A DNA stretch of 7,991 nucleotides from Massilia sp. (lineage in GTDB: Bacteria; Pseudomonadota; Gammaproteobacteria; Burkholderiales; Burkholderiaceae_D), in assembly GCA_003520365.1 (NCBI GenBank), contig DOUW01000354.1, forward strand, positions 1-7,991, written 5' to 3'. Made by a program: the position numbers and the translations under genes. This document shows, in pieces, positions 1-7,171 of this stretch. Numbering within the stretch: position 1 is the first letter of the stretch; every line of letters starts with the position of its first letter. The notes below the pieces were generated by a model. The model saw only the letters and a program-made list of their open reading frames with translations, ran no database searches and was not told the DNA's origin.

Positions 1-1637
<1,637 letters not shown>

Positions 1638-1675
1638 GTTGTTGCTCCCTAGTGAGTGTAATTTAACTGGGAAGA

Positions 1676-1704
1676 ACATGTGGGAGATGCCCTGAATTTT
1701 CAAG
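1676..1704 (-). promoter_or_regulatory. Sigma-32 (heat-shock) promoter of clpB
   Basis: Read on the minus strand, CTTGAAA (1698-1704) is followed after 14 bases by CCACATGT (1676-1683). The E. coli sigma-32 consensus is CTTGAAA, 13-15 bases, CCCCATNT. The -35 box is perfect and the -10 box has one mismatch. Transcription would start near 1669, leaving a leader of roughly 30 bases before the clpB ATG. An overlapping TTGACG (1707-1712) could be a sigma-70 -35 box, but the matching -10 (CATCTC) is poor. Confidence 0.75.
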
Positions 1705-1747
1705 ATCGTCAAGGCGGCGACGCACCACCAACCTGCAATCCTTCGAA

Positions 1748-1773
1748 AAAACCTGAGGATTCCTCAAGGTTTT
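1748..1773. terminator. Terminator-like hairpin in the clpB/terB divergent intergenic region
   Basis: AAAACCTGAGG (1748-1758) pairs with CCTCAAGGTTTT (1762-1773), with one bulged A at 1766 and a three-base loop. This gives an 11-bp stem. It ends in a T run on both strands: TTTT on plus and TTTTTT on minus. The shape is that of a bidirectional intrinsic terminator, but it lies between two gene starts, not two gene ends. On the plus strand it would sit in, or just upstream of, the leader of the TerB-like gene. On the minus strand it lies upstream of the clpB promoter. It may insulate the two divergent units or act as a leader element. The structure is visible; its role is inferred. Confidence 0.5.
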
Positions 1774-1841
1774 ATCGGTTTCTCAATGTCCCGTGCTCGC
1801 CTAAGCTGACATTCATCAACCACCACCCAAGCGAGGACACC

Positions 1842-2255
1842 ATGCGACTGTATGCCACCGATAGCCCCGACGCCGTTTGCCGCCTGCTGGCGCTGTCGAT
1901 GATCGTCGACGGCCACCAGGCGCCGTCGGAAATGAAGGCGCTGGAGCACAGCGCGATCCTGGAGCGGCTCGGCGTCGATGCCGAGCGCTTCGACGACGCC
2001 GTCGTCGCCCTGTGCGACGACCTGCTCGACGCCGCGCGCCGCCGCGATGCGGCCGACATCGAGATCGACAACGCGACGCTCGACCGCCTGCTCGACGACG
2101 TCGCCGACCCGCTGCTGCGCATGCACGTGCTTAAGGCGATGCTCGACATCGTCCACGCCGACCGCCTGATCGACAGCCGCGAAGGCCTGCTGATCCGGCG
2201 CGCCCAGCGCCGCTGGTCGGTGCCGGCGAACGGCGAGGCCGTCACGGAGGGCTGA
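1842..2255 (+). CDS. TerB-like tellurite-resistance-family protein (137 aa)
   Basis: This is a small, acidic, soluble, helical protein. It shows the two-half pattern of the TerB domain: LLALSMIVDGHQAPSEMKAL near residues 15-34, and VLKAMLDIVHADRLIDSREG near 93-112. Each half places conserved acidic residues (D..SE and AD..D..E) where TerB proteins are thought to bind metal ions. The start at 1842 has GAGG at 1833-1836, five bases upstream. An in-frame ATG at 1680 would add 54 residues of non-coding character and run over the clpB promoter, so I rejected it. The stop is four bases before the TerC gene, which implies one transcript and related roles. TerB and TerC domains occur together in stress and metal-resistance loci. 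I infer a role in a membrane-associated stress response; the exact function is unknown. Confidence 0.8.
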   Translation: MRLYATDSPDAVCRLLALSMIVDGHQAPSEMKALEHSAILERLGVDAERFDDAVVALCDDLLDAARRRDAADIEIDNATLDRLLDDVADPLLRMHVLKAMLDIVHADRLIDSREGLLIRRAQRRWSVPANGEAVTEG

Positions 2256-2259
2256 TGCC

Positions 2260-3240
2260 ATGGACTTCTTCAGTATCGTCTGGCTGGGCGCACCGGTGTG
2301 GATGTGGCTGGTGTTCCTGGCTGTCGTCGTCCTGCTGCTGGCCTTCGACCTGGGGGTCCTGAACCGCGATGACCACGTCATCGGCGTCAAGGAAAGCCTG
2401 AAGCTGTCGGCACTCTACCTGAGCGCCGGCCTCGCCTTTGGCCTGTGGGTCTGGCACGGCTTCGGCAGCGAAAAGTCGATGGAGTTCTACACCGGCTTCC
2501 TGATCGAGAAGAGTCTCTCGCTCGACAACATCTTCGTCATCTCGTTGATTTTCGCGACGCTGGCGATCCCGCCGCTGTACCAGCACCGCGTGCTGTTCTG
2601 GGGCATCCTGGGCGTGATCGTCACCCGCGGCATCATGATCGGCGCCGGCGCGGCCCTGGTCGCCAGCTACTACTGGGTGCTCTACATCTTCGGCGCGATC
2701 CTGGTCGTCACCGGCATCAAGATGCTGTTCGTGTCCGAGAACCCGGACAGCGTGCGCGACAGCGCCCTGCTGGCCTGGCTGCGGCGCCGCCTGCGGGTGA
2801 GCGAAACCACCCATGGCCACGACTTCCTGGTGCGGCTGCCGCACCCGTCGCAGCCTGGGCGCAAGCTCTGGTACGCGACCCCGCTGCTGCTGGCGCTGAT
2901 CATGGTCGAGTTCACCGACGTCATCTTCGCGGTCGACAGCGTGCCGGCGATCTTCGCGATCACCAGCGACCCGTTCATCGTCTACACCTCGAACATCTTC
3001 GCGGTGCTGAGCCTGCGCGCCCTGTACTTCGCGCTGGCGGACGTGGTGCAGCGCTTCCGCTACCTGAAGTACTCGCTGGCGGCGGTGCTGGTGTTCATCG
3101 GCTCGAAGATCTTCCTGGGCGACTTCGTGTTCGGCGGCAAGGTGCCGGCCTGGCTGTCGCTGGCGGTGACGGCAATGCTGATCGCGGCCGGTATCGCGTA
3201 CTCGCTGTGGCGCAGCAGGACGGACGCGGCGCCTGGGTAA
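2260..3240 (+). CDS. TerC/Alx-family integral membrane protein (326 aa)
   Basis: This is a polytopic inner-membrane protein of the TerC family, with around nine hydrophobic segments. The family signatures are EKSLSLDNIFV at 83-93 and EFTDVIFAVDSVPAIFAIT at 217-235, with acidic residues inside membrane helices (D89, D220, D226). SNIFAVLSLRALYF follows at 244-257. A basic cytoplasmic loop lies at about 160-205. E. coli Alx and related proteins of this type have been linked to manganese export and pH response, so cation export is a reasonable inference. The name tellurite resistance comes only from family history. GGAGG at 2246-2250 lies inside the end of the TerB-like gene and serves the ATG at 2260, so the pair is probably one operon. 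Unlike many alx/ykoY-type genes, it has no room for a manganese (yybP-ykoY) riboswitch directly upstream. The length is typical. Confidence 0.93.
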   Translation: MDFFSIVWLGAPVWMWLVFLAVVVLLLAFDLGVLNRDDHVIGVKESLKLSALYLSAGLAFGLWVWHGFGSEKSMEFYTGFLIEKSLSLDNIFVISLIFATLAIPPLYQHRVLFWGILGVIVTRGIMIGAGAALVASYYWVLYIFGAILVVTGIKMLFVSENPDSVRDSALLAWLRRRLRVSETTHGHDFLVRLPHPSQPGRKLWYATPLLLALIMVEFTDVIFAVDSVPAIFAITSDPFIVYTSNIFAVLSLRALYFALADVVQRFRYLKYSLAAVLVFIGSKIFLGDFVFGGKVPAWLSLAVTAMLIAAGIAYSLWRSRTDAAPG

Positions 3241-3259
3241 CGAAGATCGCGAAAGGCAA

Positions 3260-3366
3260 GTAGGGTGGGCGCCCCGTGCCCACGCGTAAACGATGAGCAG
3301 ACGCTGCGTTTTATAGGCGCCAACACGATGCAGGCGTCACGCGTGGGCACGGGGCGCCCACCCTAC
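3260..3366. repeat. REP-doublet-like inverted repeat (two 28-base arms, 51-base centre)
   Basis: The arms at 3260-3287 and 3339-3366 are perfect reverse complements over 28 bases. Each arm is also a small hairpin: GTGGGC (3265-3270) with GCCCAC (3278-3283), and the same pair at 3343-3348 and 3356-3361. The left arm begins with GTAG, and so does the right arm read on the other strand. GTAG followed by an imperfect palindrome is the classic layout of REP sequences mobilised by RAYT (TnpA-REP) proteins, and an inverted pair is a BIME. Bases in the centre can extend the stem (GACGC-TGC at 3300-3307 with GCAGGCGTC at 3330-3338). It lies 19 bases after the TerC stop and 9 bases before the YiaA stop, so it probably also serves as a bidirectional terminator. 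I see no clear target-site duplication. Confidence 0.85.
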
Positions 3367-3375
3367 GGGTATCGC

Positions 3376-3801
3376 TCACGCCTCGTTCGGACGAACCGTG
3401 GGCGCGGCAGCGATGGCGCCCACGTCGCGCACGTTTTTCTGCACCGCAACCACGGCAAACAGGCTGAGCAGGAAAGACATCGTGTAGAAGCCCTTCTCGC
3501 TGCGTTCGAGCGTGGCGTTCCACAGGCCCACCGTCAGCAACAACAGGGCCGCCAGCAGCGATACCCAGCACAGGCCGGCGTACAGGTTGGTCACGGGAAT
3601 GCCTTCGCTGCGGTCGCGCACCGTCTTTTGCAGCGAGACGGCGGCGAACAGGCCGTACATGAGCAGGGTCAGGTAATAGCCTTTCTCGTTGAGCTGCATC
3701 TGGGCGTTCCACAGGCCGATCAGGTAGGCGATCGCACCGATCAGCAGTGCACCCCAGGAAGCACCGACGAAGGCGGCGGTCGGGCGGTAGGCATTGGTCA
3801 T
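3376..3801 (-). CDS. YiaA/YiaB-family inner-membrane protein (141 aa)
   Basis: This is a small integral membrane protein made of two copies of the YiaAB two-helix unit. Residues 29-63 and 92-126 align without gaps. Both begin GLWNA, have EKG(Y/F)Y in the middle and end in QK(T/N)VRD. Four hydrophobic segments are visible, near 13-30, 41-57, 74-93 and 104-121. The length is close to E. coli YiaA (about 145 residues). The molecular function of this family is not known. The ATG at 3801 is supported by GGAG at 3808-3811, six bases upstream. The gene stands alone: it converges on the TerC gene across the REP-like repeat and diverges from the PAAR unit. Confidence 0.88.
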   Translation of the reverse strand: MTNAYRPTAAFVGASWGALLIGAIAYLIGLWNAQMQLNEKGYYLTLLMYGLFAAVSLQKTVRDRSEGIPVTNLYAGLCWVSLLAALLLLTVGLWNATLERSEKGFYTMSFLLSLFAVVAVQKNVRDVGAIAAAPTVRPNEA

Positions 3802-3987
3802 GGCTGGCTCCGGTTATTGTCCAGCCGAAACTTTGCCAGCGAAGCTTGATGCGTCATTGAGAAATAACAGTCCGCTGCGAGCAAGCAAGGACGCTTCTTG
3901 AGGATGACCGCGCTCGCGCGTCCAGGTTTTATACGAATGTGCGGCATCAATCCGCGTACGACCAGGCACGCTACATTTTCCTTCTCG

Positions 3988-4015
3988 CTTGAACAGCTCA
4001 TTTCAAGGCAGGAGG
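3988..4015 (+). promoter_or_regulatory. Strong ribosome-binding site of the PAAR gene, preceded by a small hairpin
   Basis: AGGAGG at 4010-4015 is a near-ideal Shine-Dalgarno, four bases before the ATG at 4020, and fixes that start. Just before it, CTTGAA (3988-3993) and TTCAAG (4002-4007) form a 6-bp stem with an eight-base loop. The stem leaves the Shine-Dalgarno free, so it may be neutral or may affect mRNA stability. The rest of the 218-base gap between the YiaA and PAAR starts holds no gene and no convincing sigma-70 promoter that I can see. Confidence 0.6.
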
Positions 4016-4019
4016 CGCA

Positions 4020-4565
4020 ATGCGGCGGTATCACATTACCCTGGGGGCAAAGACAACGGTCGGCGGCGTCGTTACGACGGCGACGTCCTTCTGTTCCATC
4101 AATGGTGTCCGTATGGCACTGGAAGGCGATACCGTTGCCTGTCCTGCCTGCCACGCGGATGGCAAGATCCTCTGCGACGGACCGCGCCTTTCCGACAAGT
4201 GGAACGGCAGGCAGGCAGCGCTGGAGAACTACCTGTGCGTGTGCCGTTGCAATCCACCGCCACGCCTGATCGCAGTGCAAACGCACAGGTCGCAGCTCAT
4301 CACAGCGGAGGAAGACCAATTGACCGGGCCGGCCGCGATGAAAGCGGCGCAAGCACGGCTACCGAAGAGCATGGCGACCACGGACGAGCTTCCCCTGCGT
4401 CTTGTGGACGAGGCGACCCAACAGCCGCACCGGCACCGTCCCTACCGCCTGGACTTCGCCGACAAGCAGATCGAGGGGGTGACCGATGAAGACGGACTCA
4501 CCCGGCCCTTGAGCCGTGCCGACCGCGCGGCACTCCTGGCCTGGCATATCGCCGACCCGTCCTAG
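4020..4565 (+). CDS. PAAR-domain protein, type VI secretion spike tip (181 aa)
   Basis: PAAR proteins form the sharpened tip on the VgrG spike of type VI secretion systems and carry or recruit effectors. Residues 1 to about 90 form the PAAR domain: an N-terminal LGAKTTVGGVV stretch, LEGDTVACPACH at 34-45, then GPRLSDKWNG at 54-63 and CVCRCNPPPR at 73-82. The last is a very recognisable PAAR ending. It is rich in cysteine (C25, C41, C44, C52, C73, C75, C77), some of which probably help bind the tip metal. After a linker, residues 123-165 (LRLVDEATQQP...YRLDFADKQIEGVTDEDGLT) resemble the transthyretin-like beta-sandwich extension found on many PAAR proteins. No toxin domain is fused to it. The next gene starts immediately after its stop. 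No VgrG or other secretion genes are in the window, so it would depend on a system elsewhere. Confidence 0.92.
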   Translation: MRRYHITLGAKTTVGGVVTTATSFCSINGVRMALEGDTVACPACHADGKILCDGPRLSDKWNGRQAALENYLCVCRCNPPPRLIAVQTHRSQLITAEEDQLTGPAAMKAAQARLPKSMATTDELPLRLVDEATQQPHRHRPYRLDFADKQIEGVTDEDGLTRPLSRADRAALLAWHIADPS

Positions 4566-5621
4566 ATGAACGGCCCCTTCATCCTGCACGGCAACGACGC
4601 GGTTCCCCTCGATTGCAACACGACGCCCCTACCCGAATGCACGATCCGGCCAGTCCTCAAGAATGGCGAAGTGATCAAGGCGGTCGAGGTTCCGGTGAAA
4701 GGCTGTGCCAGCCTGTGGCTACGCTGTCAGGCGGAGGCGGAAAAATGGCTGACCGATGCCAGAACGGGCCGTTTGGTCGACGATCCGGTCCGCATCAACC
4801 GGCGCATCAACTCCGCCTACGCGTTCCTATGGCTGACGGACCGGCGCTTCCAATGGGCGGGACTGGCGGCCTTCGCCTCCAAGCAGGTCGGCTGCGGTTT
4901 GCTGCATGCGGCGCGCACCATCGCCGACATGGGCGCCGAGATCCGAAAACGTCCCGGACAGGACAGCTTCGAATTCCTCAGCAAGAACTTGTACGAACTC
5001 GGCGCGGGGATGGGATCCGAGCAGATGTACGCGGAACTGGCGCTCGGAAACTTGCACCTCTTCCTGGATATTTATCCGCTACACCGCTTCTTCATGCTGG
5101 CAAGCGACAAGTCGGACCGGGAACGCCTCGCCCACCTCGGACGGTGCCTGAAGGACAGGCAAAGCATCGAACACAAGGTGTTATGGAAGCTGAAGCCGGG
5201 TATGCTCCGCTTCGGGACAGCGCAAGATGACATCATCAAAGGATTCACAGCACTTGTCGAAGGCAGGATCGAGGAGAGCGTGCAGGCGCTGGCACATCAT
5301 GAGCAGGTGAATATCCTGCAAAAAATCATTTACGATAATCCGGCAACCCAAGCTGCCCTGGCAGGCAACCAGTTCGCCTGGGTAACCGGCCTGCCCTCAG
5401 GCCGTCATGCCGAGATCAAGCTCAGCTTGTCCGCGCACTGCAACACACAGCCCGGGCTGACAACCTGGTTCACGAAGAAAACGGCTGCGCGGCTCTGGGA
5501 CAAGGACGAACGAATGCAATTCGTGCTCGCAGCGGCCAAGCAGTTCCACAAGCTGTTGCAGGGAAGGGAAAGACTGGCCGTCGAACGGTCCATTACGGAA
5601 ATCTACCATGGTGGGGCCTGA
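4566..5621 (+). CDS. PAAR-associated protein of unknown function, candidate spike cargo (351 aa)
   Basis: I do not recognise a characterised family. The protein appears soluble and mostly helical, without a signal peptide. Its most conserved-looking stretches are INSAYAFLWL at 81-90, FQWAGLAAFASKQVGCGLLH at 95-114, LFLDIYPLHRFF at 165-176 and LAHHEQVNILQKIIYDN at 242-258. The middle motifs faintly recall the DUF2515 (YppC) family, which also lacks a known activity; I hold this weakly. Its ATG abuts the PAAR stop (TAGATG) and has no clear Shine-Dalgarno, so translation is probably coupled to the PAAR gene. A protein made in this way, next to PAAR and followed by an anchored or exported partner, would fit a type VI effector or adaptor. 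That is inference from position. Some of its lines are much less GC-rich than clpB. Confidence 0.8.
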   Translation: MNGPFILHGNDAVPLDCNTTPLPECTIRPVLKNGEVIKAVEVPVKGCASLWLRCQAEAEKWLTDARTGRLVDDPVRINRRINSAYAFLWLTDRRFQWAGLAAFASKQVGCGLLHAARTIADMGAEIRKRPGQDSFEFLSKNLYELGAGMGSEQMYAELALGNLHLFLDIYPLHRFFMLASDKSDRERLAHLGRCLKDRQSIEHKVLWKLKPGMLRFGTAQDDIIKGFTALVEGRIEESVQALAHHEQVNILQKIIYDNPATQAALAGNQFAWVTGLPSGRHAEIKLSLSAHCNTQPGLTTWFTKKTAARLWDKDERMQFVLAAAKQFHKLLQGRERLAVERSITEIYHGGA

Positions 5622-6789
5622 GGTGAAAAAAACCTCTGTCGTCATCGTGATCTCGATCGGCGCCGTGGGCATGGGCTGGTGGCTGGACGAGCCCGATCCG
5701 ACCCTGCTGTCCTTGCGGATTGGGCAGCACTACGACGAAGTGGTCAAGGGATCGACGTATCCGGTCGTGAACGGCTACGGCAATCCCCATGACGACGAGA
5801 GTGGCGCCGGATGGACATTCATCGACAAACCGGCAGTCGTCATCGAGTTCAATGATCCGCGGCACGGCTTCCTCTTGCCCCCCACAAAATTCGCGTCCGT
5901 AGCCTATGAAAGGGAAAAGGTCAGCAGCCTGACGACTTCACCCATGCTGGAAGCCCTGCCATTCGAGGAAACGGTCGACATGGTCGAGCGTTTGCAGGCC
6001 CAGTTCCGGCATCGCGGCTGGACGCCCTGGCAGGAAGACGGAAGCGACTGGTTCGACACGTCGCCGGCAGGCCGGCGCCGCTTGTCCGAACAACTGGCAG
6101 CGGACTATTCCGTGATAAACACGCTGCAGATCCCCAGCCGGTATTGGATGAGCGTGACGATCAAGTGCGCGCTGCATTGCGGCGAAACGCAAGAAGCAGC
6201 GCGCTTTCTCATCGACATAGGCGTCATTTCCGATCCCGGCATATCGAATAGCCGGCTTGGAAACAGGGGCCGCGATATCTTGGCTGAATCCACAATCCTG
6301 GCGAGCTGTGACGTTGGCGTGGATGGGGCGCGTGAAGTCAAGCTCATCAGTCAATCGGAAGCGGACGGGCAGTATTCGTTCTACCTTCAGGAGGGAAGCA
6401 AAAACAAGAGGCCGCTGTTCGACATGGATGACGCGATCGGCGACGCCGTGCACTCGAACTGCGTGGGCAACACGGTCCGGGTACTGAACGTCTTTTTACC
6501 CGGCAAGATGAAACGCGGCGTCCTGGTGTACGACGATCCTGTGCTGAAAAAGCTGACGAAGCTCGAATGGACGAACGAAACGGCGCCGCGGTACATCTAT
6601 GTCGCCAAGGACACCGTCATCATGGCCTTTTCCGGCGCGGCGATGCCCACACCCCACACCCTTCGCTACTTCTTTTACCGTATCAACGCAGGCAACGACA
6701 CGACATTCCAGTACTGGGAGAGCGACGAACTCTTCCCTGGCACGGGATTCCAGGTGTTCAAACCGAGCGGAAATCCGGACGGACCCTAG
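5608..6789 (+). CDS. Unknown protein with N-terminal membrane anchor or signal, candidate immunity or partner protein (393 aa)
   Basis: No named family is recognised. Two lysines (7-8) precede a hydrophobic stretch at about 11-26 (VVIVISIGAVGMGWWL), consistent with a signal anchor or signal peptide without a lipobox cysteine. The rest would then lie in the periplasm. Residues 30-205 look like one domain (KPAVVIEFNDP at 74-84, WTPWQEDGSDWFD at 138-150), and residues 225-385 look like a second (SFYLQEGSKNKRPLFDMDD, TLRYFFYRIN). Four cysteines (187, 191, 234, 285) could form disulfides. The ATG at 5608 overlaps the previous gene by 14 bases. A GTG at 5623, with GGGG six bases upstream, would give MKKTSVVIV and is a credible alternative start. 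Its place after a PAAR gene and a possible effector suggests an immunity or secretion-partner role; this is inference. It ends tail-to-tail with crcB. Confidence 0.78.
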   Translation: MVGPEVKKTSVVIVISIGAVGMGWWLDEPDPTLLSLRIGQHYDEVVKGSTYPVVNGYGNPHDDESGAGWTFIDKPAVVIEFNDPRHGFLLPPTKFASVAYEREKVSSLTTSPMLEALPFEETVDMVERLQAQFRHRGWTPWQEDGSDWFDTSPAGRRRLSEQLAADYSVINTLQIPSRYWMSVTIKCALHCGETQEAARFLIDIGVISDPGISNSRLGNRGRDILAESTILASCDVGVDGAREVKLISQSEADGQYSFYLQEGSKNKRPLFDMDDAIGDAVHSNCVGNTVRVLNVFLPGKMKRGVLVYDDPVLKKLTKLEWTNETAPRYIYVAKDTVIMAFSGAAMPTPHTLRYFFYRINAGNDTTFQYWESDELFPGTGFQVFKPSGNPDGP

Positions 6790-7160
6790 CCGCGCAGCGC
6801 GCGCCAGGTCGCAAAGCCGGCGATGCACAGCAGGATGGAGCCGCCCAGGTGCAGCAGCATATGCGCCAGCGCCCAGCCGTACTCGCCGCGCTGCATCAGC
6901 GCCACCGATTCGCCCGAGAAGCTGGAGAAGGTGGTCAGGCCGCCGAGGAAACCTGTGACGACGAACAGGCGCCACTCGGGACTCAGGTGCGGATGATGCG
7001 AGAAAAAGCCGAGCGCGATGCCGATCAGGTAGCCCCCGACCAGGTTGGCCGCCAGCGTGCCGGCCTGGATCGAGGCGTGCACATTGGTCAGCCACAGGCC
7101 CAGTCCCCAACGCAGCCAGGCGCCGATCGCGGCGCCCGCCCCGACCGCGAGCCAGCTCAA
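6786..7160 (-). CDS. crcB: Fluoride channel CrcB/FluC (124 aa)
   Basis: FluC proteins are small dual-topology inner-membrane channels that work as antiparallel dimers and let fluoride leave the cytoplasm. Four hydrophobic helices are visible. Family marks are GAxxGAWLRW at 8-18 (R17), GTLAANLVGGYLIG at 34-47 with the conserved pore Asn39, and TGFLGGLTTFSSFSGE at 69-84. The last contains the paired Phe residues (F78, F81) that line the fluoride path, and the break that binds the central sodium ion. I chose the TTG at 7160 rather than upstream starts: it gives MSWLAVGAG, the usual family beginning and length, and has AGGA seven bases before it. Longer versions would run back into moaE. The gene follows moaE by ten bases and is probably co-transcribed, so no fluoride riboswitch of its own is expected. 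Confidence 0.93.
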   Translation of the reverse strand: MSWLAVGAGAAIGAWLRWGLGLWLTNVHASIQAGTLAANLVGGYLIGIALGFFSHHPHLSPEWRLFVVTGFLGGLTTFSSFSGESVALMQRGEYGWALAHMLLHLGGSILLCIAGFATWRALRG

Positions 7161-7167
7161 GCGCGGG

Positions 7168-7171
7168 TCCT
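7168..7171 (-). promoter_or_regulatory. Ribosome-binding site that decides the TTG start of crcB
   Basis: AGGA on the minus strand lies seven bases before the TTG at 7160 and overlaps the first base of the moaE stop codon on that strand. The nearby ATG at 7174 is in another frame and meets a stop after five codons, so TTG is the only start that gives a normal-length CrcB. Confidence 0.6.

Noticed and set aside
1680..1841. Upstream in-frame ATG extension of the TerB-like gene
   Set aside because: It would add 54 residues without family similarity, cover the clpB promoter and the hairpin, and has no good Shine-Dalgarno, whereas 1842 has one.
1638..1841. yybP-ykoY (manganese) riboswitch ahead of the terB/terC pair
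   Set aside because: I could not recognise its conserved loops by eye; only the simple hairpin at 1748-1773 is visible.
3861..3888. Possible sigma-70 promoter for the YiaA gene (TTGCTT, 16 bases, TATTTC on the minus strand)
   Set aside because: Both boxes are weak matches and the region offers many similar ones, so I cannot support it.
3898..3935. TTGAGG ... TATACG as a promoter for the PAAR unit
   Set aside because: The spacing is 26 bases, far from the usual 16-18, and no better -35 box fits the TATACG.
3798..4352. 184-codon minus-strand open frame overlapping the PAAR start
   Set aside because: It lies antisense to the clear PAAR domain, ends inside the YiaA start and resembles no protein family.
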